Of a DNA stretch of 64,000 nucleotides, positions 23,909 through 32,939 are shown in pieces. Below the pieces are notes generated by a model. The model made no database searches, was not told the DNA's origin, and saw only the letters and a program-made list of their open reading frames with translations. Both the position numbers and the translations under genes were made by a program. The stretch covers positions 559,476-623,475 of the forward strand of contig NZ_LMDP01000001.1 in the NCBI RefSeq assembly GCF_001425835.1. Direction: 5' to 3'. Numbering within the stretch: position 1 is the first letter of the stretch; each line of letters opens with the position of its first letter. The stretch is from Afipia sp. Root123D2. GTDB taxonomy: Bacteria; Pseudomonadota; Alphaproteobacteria; Rhizobiales; Xanthobacteraceae.

Positions 23909-25870
23909 ATGTGCGGCATCGCAGGAATCCTCCGAAGTGCTGGCGGGGGCGACATTTCCGAAAATGTCGGCCGTATGATCTCCACTCTGATCCATCGCGG
24001 GCCGGATGCGGGCGACGTCTGGACGGATATCGCGGGCAAGGTCTCTCTGGGACATCGGCGCTTGTCGATTCTGGATCTCACCACGGCGGGCGCGCAGCCG
24101 ATGACAAGCGAATGCGGGCGCCTGACCGTGACGTTCAACGGCGAGATTTACAAACATCTCCAGATCAGATCGGAGCTTGACGCGGCGGGAGTTGCGCCAA
24201 ACTGGCGAGGCCATTCGGATACCGAGACACTTCTGGCAGCAATTCGCCATTGGGGTGTTCACGAGGCATTGCAGCGCTTCAATGGCATGTTTGCTTTCGG
24301 GCTTTGGGATGCGCGCGACAACTCATTGACCTTGTGCCGGGACCGTTTCGGCGAGAAGCCGTTGTTTTACGGCTGGGTGGGCCGCGACCTGGTCTTTGGA
24401 TCGGAGCTGAAGGCCCTCGCGGCTCATCCCAAATGGAATCCGGTGATTGATCGCCGGGCGCTTACCGCGTTCACGCGCTATTCCTACGTGCCTGCGCCAA
24501 TGACGATCTGGCAGGATATCAGGAAGCTTCCACCGGCATCGAGCGTCACATTCACCGACACTGCCCGGCCTGGAAGCCTGCCCGAGCCCGCGGCTTATTG
24601 GTCGCATAGAGAATGTGTGGTCGCGGGGCAGGAGTCCCGGATCGCCAGCGAAAGCGAAGCCACCGAAGAATTGCAGCGGCTGCTGTCGATCGCAATCAAG
24701 CGACAATCCCTGTCGGACGTGCCGCTCGGGGCCTTCCTGTCCGGCGGAATCGACTCGTCTGTCATCGTCGCCTTGATGCAGAAGCAGGCGAGCCAACCGG
24801 TAAGAACGTTCACCATCGGGTTTTCGGAAGGGGCGTTTGACGAGGCCAACGACGCGCGCAAGGTCGCGGATCATCTCGGCACCCTGCATACCGAGCTTCG
24901 TGTCGATCCGAAAACAGCGATGGACGTGATTCCGAAGCTGCCGCGGATGTATGACGAACCATTCGCGGATTCGTCGCAGATTCCGACGCATCTGGTGTCA
25001 TCGCTGGCGCGCCAGCACGTCACGGTCGCGCTGTCCGGCGATGCCGGAGACGAATTGTTTGGCGGCTACAACAGACATGTGTGGGGCGGTCAGTTGAATG
25101 ATCGGCTGGGGCGAGTTCCGGCTTCACTCCGGCGTGCGCTTGCTGTGCTTCTCAAAGCCGTCTCACCCGAACCGGTCGGTACGCTGGCGCGACTGGCGCA
25201 GCCGCTGCTGCCCTCGCGCCTGCATGTTCGCCGCGCAGGTGATCAAGCCGTTAAGCTGGCGCGCGTTCTCGATTCAAGATCGGCCGACGACATATATCGA
25301 CTTCTGTGTTCCATCGACAGCGATCCCTCTCGAACGGTTGTGCAGGGCAGTGAGGTGGATGGCTGGTCTGCCGCGGAGATGAAGAAGATCGGAACGACGA
25401 TCGATCCTCTCGATCGCATGACGTTGGCGGATGCATTGAGTTATCTGACCGACGATATCCTGCAGAAGGTGGACCGTGCGGCGATGTCAGTGAGCCTGGA
25501 GACGCGCGTGCCGTTTCTCGACAGGGATGTTGTCGAGTTCGCGGCACGGGTTCCCGCATCGATGAAGGTCCGCTCCGGCCGCGGCAAATGGCTGGTGCGG
25601 CAGGTGCTCTATCGGCACGTTCCTCCCGCTCTTGTCGATCGGCCCAAGACCGGCTTCAGCATCCCGATGGACGACTGGCTGAGGGGGCCGCTCAGATCGT
25701 GGGCCAGCGATTTGCTGGCGCCGGCGCGGCTGCGGCAACAGGGTTTGTTCAACGACAAACGTGTCGCGCAAATGCTCGGCGAGCACATGAGCGCGCAACA
25801 GAATCACGGCTACTGGCTGTGGAATGTCCTGATGGCACAGGCGTGGCACGACGAGTGGTGTACGCGATAA
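23909..25870 (+). CDS. asnB: Asparagine synthase (glutamine-hydrolysing)-like amidotransferase, third copy
   Basis: A 653-residue two-domain enzyme starting at ATG 23909 so that Cys2 of MCGIAGIL is exposed; the in-frame codons upstream belong to the preceding gene's 3' end. The glutaminase part has IHRGPDAG and FNGEIYKH, and the synthetase part has the PP-loop SGGIDSSV (about residue 278) and SGDAGDELFGGYNRH. It ends the SDR/2-epimerase/glycosyltransferase operon. A glycan uronamide-forming role is inferred from the setting. Confidence 0.91.
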   Translation: MCGIAGILRSAGGGDISENVGRMISTLIHRGPDAGDVWTDIAGKVSLGHRRLSILDLTTAGAQPMTSECGRLTVTFNGEIYKHLQIRSELDAAGVAPNWRGHSDTETLLAAIRHWGVHEALQRFNGMFAFGLWDARDNSLTLCRDRFGEKPLFYGWVGRDLVFGSELKALAAHPKWNPVIDRRALTAFTRYSYVPAPMTIWQDIRKLPPASSVTFTDTARPGSLPEPAAYWSHRECVVAGQESRIASESEATEELQRLLSIAIKRQSLSDVPLGAFLSGGIDSSVIVALMQKQASQPVRTFTIGFSEGAFDEANDARKVADHLGTLHTELRVDPKTAMDVIPKLPRMYDEPFADSSQIPTHLVSSLARQHVTVALSGDAGDELFGGYNRHVWGGQLNDRLGRVPASLRRALAVLLKAVSPEPVGTLARLAQPLLPSRLHVRRAGDQAVKLARVLDSRSADDIYRLLCSIDSDPSRTVVQGSEVDGWSAAEMKKIGTTIDPLDRMTLADALSYLTDDILQKVDRAAMSVSLETRVPFLDRDVVEFAARVPASMKVRSGRGKWLVRQVLYRHVPPALVDRPKTGFSIPMDDWLRGPLRSWASDLLAPARLRQQGLFNDKRVAQMLGEHMSAQQNHGYWLWNVLMAQAWHDEWCTR

Positions 25871-25915
25871 AATCCAAGCTGTGCGATAGCTCCTTGGGCT
25901 GAAAGTGCAGCGCCG

Positions 25916-26875
25916 TTAATCGAGCTTCGGTGCCACATCGGGCAATTTCGATCCTTTCTCGGCGCTCAGAATCCAGACCAGCCCACCGATCGCGCCGACG
26001 ATGAACGACGCCGCACCGAACAGCAAAGACACCAGCGTGCCATCGGCCTGGGCAAGGCCGGCATAGCCAAACGCGACCATCATCGTCGCTTCGCGCACGC
26101 CCCATCCCGCAATTGAGATCGGCAACATGGTGATCAGCATGATCGGCGGGATCAGCAGGAATACCTGTTCGAATGTGACCGGCGCATCGATTGAGCGAGC
26201 CGCACACCACGCGATCACGACGGTCAGCACATGGACGAGGAGCGACAGTACGGCGATCTTCGGCCCCGCGCGCCGGTCGAAGATCACGCGATTGGCGATC
26301 ACGGAGCAGGCGTGAATGTGGTGCGTCGGCCACCATGTTTTCAGCCATGGCCATGGCAGGCGGCTGAGGAGAAGAAAGACAACGCCGGCGCCGATCGCCG
26401 CCATGTCGACCAGCACCAGCGCGAGGCGGCCGTGGGAGTTGTCAATCAGCCGGTAGCTCCACGGCAGGCTGGTGACGACAATGATCGCCAGCGCGATCAG
26501 GCCGACCGCACGGTCCACCAGCACTGAATAGGTTGCCGCGCGCCAGCCCGCTCCGGTGCGGTTGACCAGCCATAGCCGCATGGCATCGCCGCCGATGGTG
26601 GAGGGCAGCGTCTGATTAAAGAACGTGCCGATCATGTTGAAGCGGAACGCCTGCAGGTCCGTGAGTGGCGCGCTGCAGCGCTCGGTGATCTCCCGCCAGC
26701 GCAACGCGCCGAAAAAGGTCTGGATGAGTGTCGCCAATACCGCGAGCGCGATCCAGCCCGGGCTAATCTGGCTCAGCCTTGCCTGAATCGCGGCAAAATT
26801 TATGCCGCGCAACGACAGATAGAGCAGCGCCAGCGATACCAGGATTCGAACGGTAAGAACGAGAAAAGAACGCAT
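25916..26875 (-). CDS. Lysylphosphatidylglycerol synthase TM-region / YbhN-like flippase family protein
   Basis: A 319-residue membrane protein with about seven or eight hydrophobic helices, opening MRSFLVLTVRILVSLALLYL. It has the family pattern RWREITERC, FFNQTLPSTIGGDAMRLWLV and GWGVREATMMVAFG. Members lack the catalytic domain of MprF and are often found in polysaccharide and lipid loci as candidate lipid or polyprenyl-linked intermediate transporters. It converges with the asparagine synthase gene and is the only - strand gene in the glycan locus besides the small lipoprotein at 32190. Confidence 0.85.
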   Translation of the reverse strand: MRSFLVLTVRILVSLALLYLSLRGINFAAIQARLSQISPGWIALAVLATLIQTFFGALRWREITERCSAPLTDLQAFRFNMIGTFFNQTLPSTIGGDAMRLWLVNRTGAGWRAATYSVLVDRAVGLIALAIIVVTSLPWSYRLIDNSHGRLALVLVDMAAIGAGVVFLLLSRLPWPWLKTWWPTHHIHACSVIANRVIFDRRAGPKIAVLSLLVHVLTVVIAWCAARSIDAPVTFEQVFLLIPPIMLITMLPISIAGWGVREATMMVAFGYAGLAQADGTLVSLLFGAASFIVGAIGGLVWILSAEKGSKLPDVAPKLD

Positions 26876-27019
26876 TCCGGACCGGGGTTGTTAGCACCTA
26901 GATTTGGCGGCTTGGATGACGCAAAACAGGCGTCTGGCGCCGGAATTCTCATATCTTGGTATGGCGTTGAAGCCAACCTGGCAATAGTAAAGGCATCTAT
27001 TGCGGTGCATGTGGGGGCA

Positions 27020-27035
27020 ACGGCTAAACAGCCGT
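27020..27035. other. Short inverted repeat upstream of the nucleotide-sugar dehydrogenase gene
   Basis: ACGGCT and AGCCGT are separated by AAAC, 39 bases before the ATG at 27074. It could be an operator half-pair or a leader hairpin; there is no T-run after it, so it is not a terminator. The rest of the 198-base gap between 26876 and 27073 must hold the promoters of the two divergent genes, but I see no convincing -35/-10 pair. Confidence 0.35.
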
Positions 27036-27073
27036 GAATCGGCCCCTTTGAGCGGACTTGGGGAATCTATCGA

Positions 27074-28360
27074 ATGTCACACGGCCGGAAGATCGCGGTT
27101 ATCGGATTGGGATATGTCGGGCTTCCGGTTGCGGTTGCCTTCGCCCGTGCTGGTGTACCCGTGATCGGATTTGATATCGACGCGGCGCGTATTGCTGAAC
27201 TCAAATCGGGGCAGGACCGGACCCGCGAAGTCGAGGCAGGTGATCTGAAACATCCGTCGCTGACATTCAGCAGCGATGTTGCTTCACTTCGCGAATCCGA
27301 CTTCTACATCGTCACCGTCCCGACGCCGATCGACGAGGCGCGCAGGCCGGATCTTGGCGCCATGCTGTCCGCGTCGCGCAGCGTCGGCGGCGCGTTGAAG
27401 GCGGGCGATATCGTGGTTTACGAATCGACGGTGTACCCGGGCGCGGTTGAGGAAGAATGTGTCCCCGTTCTCGAGCGGACATCGGGGCTGAAGGCGGGTT
27501 CTGATTTCAAGGTTGGTTACTCGCCGGAGCGGATCAATCCGGGCGACAAGCAGCACCGCTTCGAGACCATCATGAAGGTGGTGTCCGCGCAGGATGAGGA
27601 AACGTTGAATGTCGTCGCCGATGTCTATGGATCGGTGGTGACCGGAGGCATCCATCGTGCCCCGTCGATCAAGGTGGCCGAAGCGGCAAAAGTCATCGAG
27701 AACACGCAGCGCGATCTCAACATCGCGTTTATGAACGAACTGTCTCTGATCTTCCAGGCGCTGAACATCGATACCGGCGATGTGCTTGCAGCGGCGCGGA
27801 CCAAGTGGAATTTCATGCCGTTCCAGCCCGGTCTGGTTGGTGGTCACTGTATCGGCGTCGATCCATATTACCTCACTTATCGGGCTGAAAAGGCGGGCTA
27901 TCATCCCGAAGTCATCCTGGCGGGCCGGCGCATCAACGATGCGATGGGCCAGCGCATCGCGCGCGAATGTATTCGCGGGCTGCTGCAGCAAAAGGGGCAG
28001 GGCGGCGGTGTGGTGACCGTGCTCGGTCTAACGTTCAAGGAGAATGTCCCCGATACGCGCAATTCGAAGGTGATCGATATCATCCGCGAATTGCAGTCGT
28101 TCGGGATCACCGTTCAAGTGCACGATCCTCTCGCGCATCCCGACGATGCACGTCACGAATATGGCGTGACATTGACAAATTTCGACATGTTAAAGCCCGC
28201 CGACGCTGTCATCCTCGCAGTGGCGCATGATGAATACGTGGAAGGCGGGTGGCCGCTGGTTGAAGGCTTGCTCGCCGGAGCCCGTGGCTTCGTGCTTGAC
28301 GTAAAAATGAAACTTGATCGTGCCACGGTGCCGGCGGCGATCCAGTTGTGGCGGATTTAG
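27074..28360 (+). CDS. UDP-N-acetylhexosamine 6-dehydrogenase (WbpA/TviB type)
   Basis: A 428-residue member of the UDP-glucose/GDP-mannose dehydrogenase family: N-terminal NAD domain VIGLGYVGLPVAVAFA, the PTPID motif, and the catalytic Cys259 in GGHCIGVDPYYLTY. TFKENVPDTRNSKV near the C-terminus and the sequence GYSPERINPGDK are characteristic of the WbpA/TviB branch that oxidises UDP-GlcNAc or UDP-GalNAc to the uronic acid. This is the entry step to acetamido-uronic acid sugars and supplies the carboxyl groups that the asparagine synthase-like enzymes could amidate. Confidence 0.9.
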   Translation: MSHGRKIAVIGLGYVGLPVAVAFARAGVPVIGFDIDAARIAELKSGQDRTREVEAGDLKHPSLTFSSDVASLRESDFYIVTVPTPIDEARRPDLGAMLSASRSVGGALKAGDIVVYESTVYPGAVEEECVPVLERTSGLKAGSDFKVGYSPERINPGDKQHRFETIMKVVSAQDEETLNVVADVYGSVVTGGIHRAPSIKVAEAAKVIENTQRDLNIAFMNELSLIFQALNIDTGDVLAAARTKWNFMPFQPGLVGGHCIGVDPYYLTYRAEKAGYHPEVILAGRRINDAMGQRIARECIRGLLQQKGQGGGVVTVLGLTFKENVPDTRNSKVIDIIRELQSFGITVQVHDPLAHPDDARHEYGVTLTNFDMLKPADAVILAVAHDEYVEGGWPLVEGLLAGARGFVLDVKMKLDRATVPAAIQLWRI

Positions 28361-28378
28361 CGGCGGTATTGAGATTTC

Positions 28379-29395
28379 ATGACAAACAAAAAAATCCTGG
28401 TGACGGGCGCCGCCGGTTTCATCGGCTTTCACGTGGCGCAACGCCTCTTGCAGGCAGGACATGATGTCGTCGGCCTCGATAATCTTAATTCCTACTACGA
28501 TCCGAAGCTGAAGGAAGCGCGGCTCAATATTCTGCGTAATAATCCTCATTTTTCGTTCGAGAAGATCGATCTCGCCGATCGTCCGTCGATGAAGAGGATC
28601 TTCGAGGAGCATCGCTTTCCCGCAGTTGTCCATCTGGCCGCACAGGCGGGTGTGCGTTATTCGCTCCAGAACCCGCATGCCTATGTCGATGCCAACTTCG
28701 AAGGCTTCGTCAACGTGCTGGAAGGCTGCCGCCACAATGATTGCAAACACCTGTTGTTCGCTTCGTCGTCATCGGTCTACGGCGCCAACACCAAACTGCC
28801 GTTCTCGGTTCACGACAATGTCGATCATCCGATCAGCCTCTATGCAGCGAGCAAGAAGGCCAACGAGCTGATCGCGCATTCCTACAGCCATCTGTACCGC
28901 CTGCCGGCCACCGGCCTGCGTTTCTTTACGGTCTACGGGCCGTGGGGTCGCCCCGATATGGCGATGTATCTTTTCGCCAAGGCGATCCTCTCCGGCGAAC
29001 CGATCAAGCTGTTCAATCATGGCGATATGCGCCGCGATTTCACCTATGTCGATGACGTCACCGAAGCGATCCAGCGGTTGATCGATCATGTACCGACCGG
29101 CGACAAGGCGTGGTCAGGCGACAAGCCCGATCCTGCCACCAGCGCGGCTCCGTGGCGAATCTTCAACATCGGCAATAATCGGCCGGAAGACCTGATGGAG
29201 ATTGTCGGCTTGCTCGAACAGGAGTTCGGGCGGACCGCGAAGAAAGAAATGCTGCCGATGCAGCCGGGCGACGTGTACGCGACCTACGCCGATGTCGACG
29301 ATCTGATGCGGGAGGTCGGTTTTCGACCCGCGACCTCGATCAAGGACGGTATTGCCCGGTTCGCGGCATGGTATCGTGACTATCACAAGCTCTAG
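28379..29395 (+). CDS. UDP-glucuronate 4-epimerase (CapI/LspL type)
   Basis: A 338-residue extended SDR with TGAAGFIGFHVAQRLL, DNLNSYYDPKLKEARL, HLAAQAGVRYSL, SSSSVYGAN, catalytic Tyr/Lys in YAASKKANE and FFTVYGPWGRPDM, a combination typical of UDP-glucuronate 4-epimerases making UDP-galacturonate. It lies 18 bases after the dehydrogenase gene, so it probably acts on that enzyme's uronic acid product or on UDP-GlcA. TviC-like activity on UDP-GlcNAcA is an alternative. Confidence 0.88.
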   Translation: MTNKKILVTGAAGFIGFHVAQRLLQAGHDVVGLDNLNSYYDPKLKEARLNILRNNPHFSFEKIDLADRPSMKRIFEEHRFPAVVHLAAQAGVRYSLQNPHAYVDANFEGFVNVLEGCRHNDCKHLLFASSSSVYGANTKLPFSVHDNVDHPISLYAASKKANELIAHSYSHLYRLPATGLRFFTVYGPWGRPDMAMYLFAKAILSGEPIKLFNHGDMRRDFTYVDDVTEAIQRLIDHVPTGDKAWSGDKPDPATSAAPWRIFNIGNNRPEDLMEIVGLLEQEFGRTAKKEMLPMQPGDVYATYADVDDLMREVGFRPATSIKDGIARFAAWYRDYHKL

Positions 29396-29420
29396 TTCAA
29401 TCAACTGACGCCGGGGACGC

Positions 29421-30833
29421 ATGAGTGAGCGCATCATTCCACTAATCATGTGCGGCGGCGCCGGGACCCGGCTGTGGCCGGCATCGCGCGAGGGCCGTCC
29501 AAAGCAATTCCTGCAATTGTTCGGATCGCGCTCGACGTTTCAGGAAACGCTGTTGCGTGTCAGCGATGCCACGCTGTTCGAGCGGCCGGTCATCATCACC
29601 AACAACGCCTACCGCTTCATGGTGCTGGAGCAATTGGCCGCCGTCGAGATCGAGGCGGATGTGCTGCTCGAGCCGGTGCGCCGTGATTCCGGCCCGGCGA
29701 TCGCCGCAGGTGCCGCATTTGCCCTGACGAGGAGTGCCGATGCGGTTGTGTTGGCGCTCGCCGCCGACCATGTCGTACGCGATACCGCGGCGTTCGCCGA
29801 GGCGTGCCGCAAGGCGCTCAGTGTCGCAAGTGCTGGCCGTATCGTGACGTTCGGCGTTCAGCCGGAGCGGCCGGCCACCGAATATGGCTACATCCGGCCG
29901 GGCGAGGAAATTTTCGGCGGCGTGTCCGCGGTCGCAGCTTTCGTCGAGAAGCCGGATGCGGTCACCGCTGCGGGGTATGTCAAAGATGGCTATCTCTGGA
30001 ACAGCGGCAACTTCATGTTCCGGGCGCAGATGCTGCTCGACGAATACGCCAGGATGGATGCAGGCAGCGTCCAGGCTGTCAGGGATGCGGTGAAGGAAGC
30101 GGGGCGTGACCTCGGATTCGTTCTGCTCGATCCGGAGGCTTTCGGCAAAGCCAAGGCGATCTCGATCGACTACGCGGTGATGGAGAAAACCAAGCAGGCG
30201 GCGGTGGTGCCGGTGTCGTGCGGCTGGTCCGATGTCGGCTCGTGGCATGCGGTGTGGGAACTGTCCGACAAGGACGATCACGGCAACGCAGCCCAGGGGA
30301 CTGCGGTGTTTGAGGGCGCGACCAATTGCAACGTCTCGACCGACAAGGCGTTGGTGGCGCTGGAAGGCGTCGACGACCTGGTGGTGGTGGCGACGCAGGA
30401 CGCCGTGCTGGTCTCGCGCCAGAAGGATCCGGCCGGGCTGAAACGGCTGGTCGCCAAGCTCAAGAAGGTCGCGCCTGAGGTTACCGCCGATCATCTCAAG
30501 GTTCACCGTCCGTGGGGGTCCTATCAGTCGCTCGACATCGGCGACCGCCATCAGGTCAAGCGCATCATCGTCAAGGCGGGCGGGCGGCTGTCGCTGCAGA
30601 AGCATCACCATCGCTCCGAACACTGGATCGTGGTGCGAGGCGCTGCCCTGGTCACGGTGAATGAGACCGAGAAAATCGTTCATGAGAACGAGTCGATCTA
30701 CATTCCGATCGGCGCGACGCACCGGATGGAAAATCCCGGCAAGATCCCGCTGGAACTGATCGAGGTTCAAACCGGCAGCTATCTCGGCGAGGACGACATC
30801 ATCCGAATCGAGGACGATTACCGCCGTTCATAG
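29421..30833 (+). CDS. manC: Mannose-1-phosphate guanylyltransferase / mannose-6-phosphate isomerase
   Basis: A 470-residue bifunctional enzyme. The N-terminal nucleotidyltransferase has GGAGTRLWPASREGRPKQF and FVEKPD, with WNSGNFMF further on. The C-terminal type II isomerase cupin (about 365-465) has HRPWGSYQ and the metal-site region LSLQKHHHRSEHW. It makes GDP-mannose, precursor of mannose, rhamnose or fucose residues. No gmd/fcl/rmd gene is seen here, so GDP-mannose may be used directly or converted elsewhere. It ends the three-gene run from 27074. Confidence 0.93.
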   Translation: MSERIIPLIMCGGAGTRLWPASREGRPKQFLQLFGSRSTFQETLLRVSDATLFERPVIITNNAYRFMVLEQLAAVEIEADVLLEPVRRDSGPAIAAGAAFALTRSADAVVLALAADHVVRDTAAFAEACRKALSVASAGRIVTFGVQPERPATEYGYIRPGEEIFGGVSAVAAFVEKPDAVTAAGYVKDGYLWNSGNFMFRAQMLLDEYARMDAGSVQAVRDAVKEAGRDLGFVLLDPEAFGKAKAISIDYAVMEKTKQAAVVPVSCGWSDVGSWHAVWELSDKDDHGNAAQGTAVFEGATNCNVSTDKALVALEGVDDLVVVATQDAVLVSRQKDPAGLKRLVAKLKKVAPEVTADHLKVHRPWGSYQSLDIGDRHQVKRIIVKAGGRLSLQKHHHRSEHWIVVRGAALVTVNETEKIVHENESIYIPIGATHRMENPGKIPLELIEVQTGSYLGEDDIIRIEDDYRRS

Positions 30834-31018
30834 GAATGTCGGTCGCCTGAGCAATAACGATGTCGGCGATCATGTAGGCAAAGCAATTTCTGTTGCTCGT
30901 TGCCTAAGTTATCCACAGCCGTTCTACTAAGCATTTTTCAAGAGCGGCGAATCAGCTCTAGTTCCGTCCGGCCAAATGGGCAGGCCATTTCGTAACTCTA
31001 AACGAAAGGAGTTCAGCT

Positions 31019-31639
31019 ATGGCTGAACAGCCCAATAATATTCCCAAAAATCAGAAGTTCAGTGCGCCCCAGATGTTCTACGACCTCTTGGGGTCGCCGG
31101 CATTTGGTCCTGGCGAAGATCCAAATCTGTTCTGCGTGCTCGTCGAGCAGATGTTGGAAACTATCCGTCCTAAAGATTTCGTTGAGTACCTGTACACCGT
31201 TGATTTGATCAATCTCACGTGGGAGTTGATCCGTCTGCGCTTAATAAAGGAGGCTGTAAAAGCGCAAGGTCGTAGCGTGGCTGTTGAGGCGCTCTTGTTC
31301 AGGGAGTATCTGTCTGATGCGCCTGTGGGAGCGGAACAGTTTGCCCGTGTCCAGACGAAGGCCGAATATAAGAACTGGCGTTTGGACACAGGCAAGCGCG
31401 AAAAGATCGAAGCCAGACTCAACAAGGGTAGCGGAGGTGACGACTTCGCGATCATGGCACAAAGTTACATCTTGAACCAAAGTATGTTCGACGCTCTCGA
31501 TAAGTCGATCGCATTCGCCCAACATCGCCGAATGCTGATATTCCGTGAAATTGATGGCCGTCGGGAGTTCGCAAAACGCTGCCGTAGGGCTTCCGACGAG
31601 GCGCTCGCCAACAACATCCCGAAGTTGCTGCCGACGTAA
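31019..31639 (+). CDS. Protein of unknown function (206 aa), first of a pair
   Basis: I do not recognise this protein. It starts at ATG 31019 with a strong AAAGGAG site at 31005. It is charged and helix-rich without signal peptide or membrane segment; the middle (FVEYLYTVDLINLTWELIRLRLIKEA) looks like an amphipathic helical bundle and the C-terminus is basic (RREFAKRCRRASDEA). The stop is one base from the ATG of the next gene, so the two form a tight pair. The pair interrupts the polysaccharide locus and may be an insertion unrelated to glycan synthesis. Confidence 0.75.
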   Translation: MAEQPNNIPKNQKFSAPQMFYDLLGSPAFGPGEDPNLFCVLVEQMLETIRPKDFVEYLYTVDLINLTWELIRLRLIKEAVKAQGRSVAVEALLFREYLSDAPVGAEQFARVQTKAEYKNWRLDTGKREKIEARLNKGSGGDDFAIMAQSYILNQSMFDALDKSIAFAQHRRMLIFREIDGRREFAKRCRRASDEALANNIPKLLPT

Positions 31640-31640
31640 G

Positions 31641-32060
31641 ATGTCTTCCGACAAGAAAACCGCGGCAAACCGCAAAAATGCCCTCCGCAGCACTGGTCCC
31701 CAGACTGCGAAGGGCAAAGCGCGTTCGAGCACCAATTCGCACCGCCACGGGCTTGCTTCGAAGTCCGGTTTGGACAGCTCGGATAATCTGAAAATAGAGC
31801 AACTTTCGCGAGGACTGTCCGAGGGAAGCAATGACTACTGGGTTGCCGAGGCTGCAAGGTCTGCGGCGGAACGATTCGTTCAGCTCCAGCGTGTAAGATC
31901 AGTCAAGGGAGAGATTATCAGGAGACTGCTTGATCCTTCGGTTGATGACACGTCCAATTTTCTTTTCAGGGAACTTGCGAAGTTTGAGACCTATGAGCGG
32001 AAGGCGCGATCTCGCTGGAAGAAAAGTATGCGTGACCTGGACCTTGTTAAAGCCGCTTGA
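31641..32060 (+). CDS. Protein of unknown function with N-terminal NRxNAxxSTGPxTxxGK motif
   Basis: A 139-residue basic protein. The ATG at 31641, one base after the preceding stop, is the likely start. The N-terminal block NRKNALRSTGPQTAKGKAR followed by NSHRHGLAS belongs to a widespread bacterial motif of unknown function seen in many small proteins; its many basic and Ser/Thr residues would suit nucleic-acid contact, but that is inference. The C-terminal part is a predicted helix (KFETYERKARSRWKKSM). No function is claimed. Confidence 0.75.
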   Translation: MSSDKKTAANRKNALRSTGPQTAKGKARSSTNSHRHGLASKSGLDSSDNLKIEQLSRGLSEGSNDYWVAEAARSAAERFVQLQRVRSVKGEIIRRLLDPSVDDTSNFLFRELAKFETYERKARSRWKKSMRDLDLVKAA

Positions 32061-32189
32061 TGGCGCTGAGGATCGAATTTCCCAGTGATCGAATATGTTG
32101 TGAGTGATGGACAGGGCTGCTTAAGTTCAGACCATCGTACCATGACACTTGTTCCAGTGCTTTGGAGGTCGTGTAAGCTGGGTTTAGTT

Positions 32190-32579
32190 TTAGATCGCGC
32201 TTAAAGCCTCGGTTGAGCACCAGTCATCTGGGGAAACGCGCGTTCGAGCACCAATTTTTCCATATTCGATTTGCATCAGAATGAGGGTTTTGGCCGAGTT
32301 GCCGGTCACCCCGCGGACCGTTGCCGCAACGCAGGCTTCCCAATGGCGACCATGAGGGCGCGGTTTACTCACTTGGATATCTGTTGCTTCGCCGACAAAT
32401 ACAGCATTGGGATTTTCTCCCACCAATTGACGGACATCCGGTTCTGGGTCCGGAAATAAGTCCTGGGGCTTAGCTGCCAGGAAGACCTTCGGCATAAACG
32501 TGTTTTCGGCGTCCACAATTCCGCATGCAGAAAGTGTGTGAACGCAGGCAATGAGGGCTAAGCAATTTCGCAGTTTCAT
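32190..32579 (-). CDS. Small putative lipoprotein of unknown function
   Basis: A 129-residue protein with a signal sequence (MKLRNCLALIACVHTLSAC) and a lipobox LSAC, so the mature protein would begin at Cys19 and be membrane-anchored. Two further cysteines in the mature part (EAC, WCSTEA) could form a disulfide. The mature region has a beta-rich pattern (PNAVFVGEATDIQVSK, CVAATVRGVTG, LILMQIEYG). It is convergent with the unknown pair at 31019-32060. Function unknown. Confidence 0.68.
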   Translation of the reverse strand: MKLRNCLALIACVHTLSACGIVDAENTFMPKVFLAAKPQDLFPDPEPDVRQLVGENPNAVFVGEATDIQVSKPRPHGRHWEACVAATVRGVTGNSAKTLILMQIEYGKIGARTRVSPDDWCSTEALSAI

Positions 32580-32939
32580 CGTCGGGCAATACCAATTTTT
32601 ATGCAGGAAAAGAAGCTGGTTGGGTTCCTGACGGGATTAGTTTTGGCCGAACGAACCCACGGATCACACCAGGCAACGGTTCTTGGCAAAACGAACCCAG
32701 TCCATTCTGCACGGTCAGTGCATAGTTAATCTCGCTGCGGATGGATCCTCGCGGGCTAATAGCAGCGGCTGAATTTCGCGTCACTCCAAGGAGTTACGAC
32801 GGATGTCCTTGTAACTGTTTGAATCAAAACGTGTTCGGTTTCATGGGCTGCGTCCTTCGCCACACATGTGTCCACGTGCTAGAGAGCGATTCTGGCGTTG
32901 TCGCATGAAACGCGCCAGCGCATTCAAAGGACGTTTTCA
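32580..32939. other. 360-base intergenic region with three GAACCCA/TGGGTTC elements
   Basis: No convincing gene is visible between the lipoprotein (- strand) and the WbpB-like oxidoreductase (+ strand). It holds two near-identical 19-mers ending ACGAACCCA and one inverted TGGGTTC (see separate entry), so it is likely the regulatory region for the two divergent genes. An AAGGA ribosome site at 32926 serves the ATG at 32940. Confidence 0.5.
32621..32699. repeat. Two direct 19-mers plus one inverted heptamer (GAACCCA elements)
   Basis: TTTTGGCCGAACGAACCCA (32641-32659) and TCTTGGCAAAACGAACCCA (32681-32699) match at 16 of 19 positions and start exactly 40 bases apart, about four helical turns. 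TGGGTTC at 32621-32627 is the inverse of their last seven bases. The arrangement would suit an operator for a dimeric regulator, though chance or a decayed repeat is possible. Confidence 0.45.

Noticed and set aside
29442-30770. 442-codon - strand open frame opposite manC
   Set aside because: The + strand encodes an unmistakable bifunctional GDP-mannose pyrophosphorylase/isomerase. The opposite frame is His/Arg-rich with no motif, a common artefact in GC-rich DNA.
30909-30917. TTATCCACA, a perfect DnaA box, between manC and the unknown gene pair
   Set aside because: It is single, without neighbouring boxes, an A/T-rich unwinding region or replication genes, so it is most likely chance.
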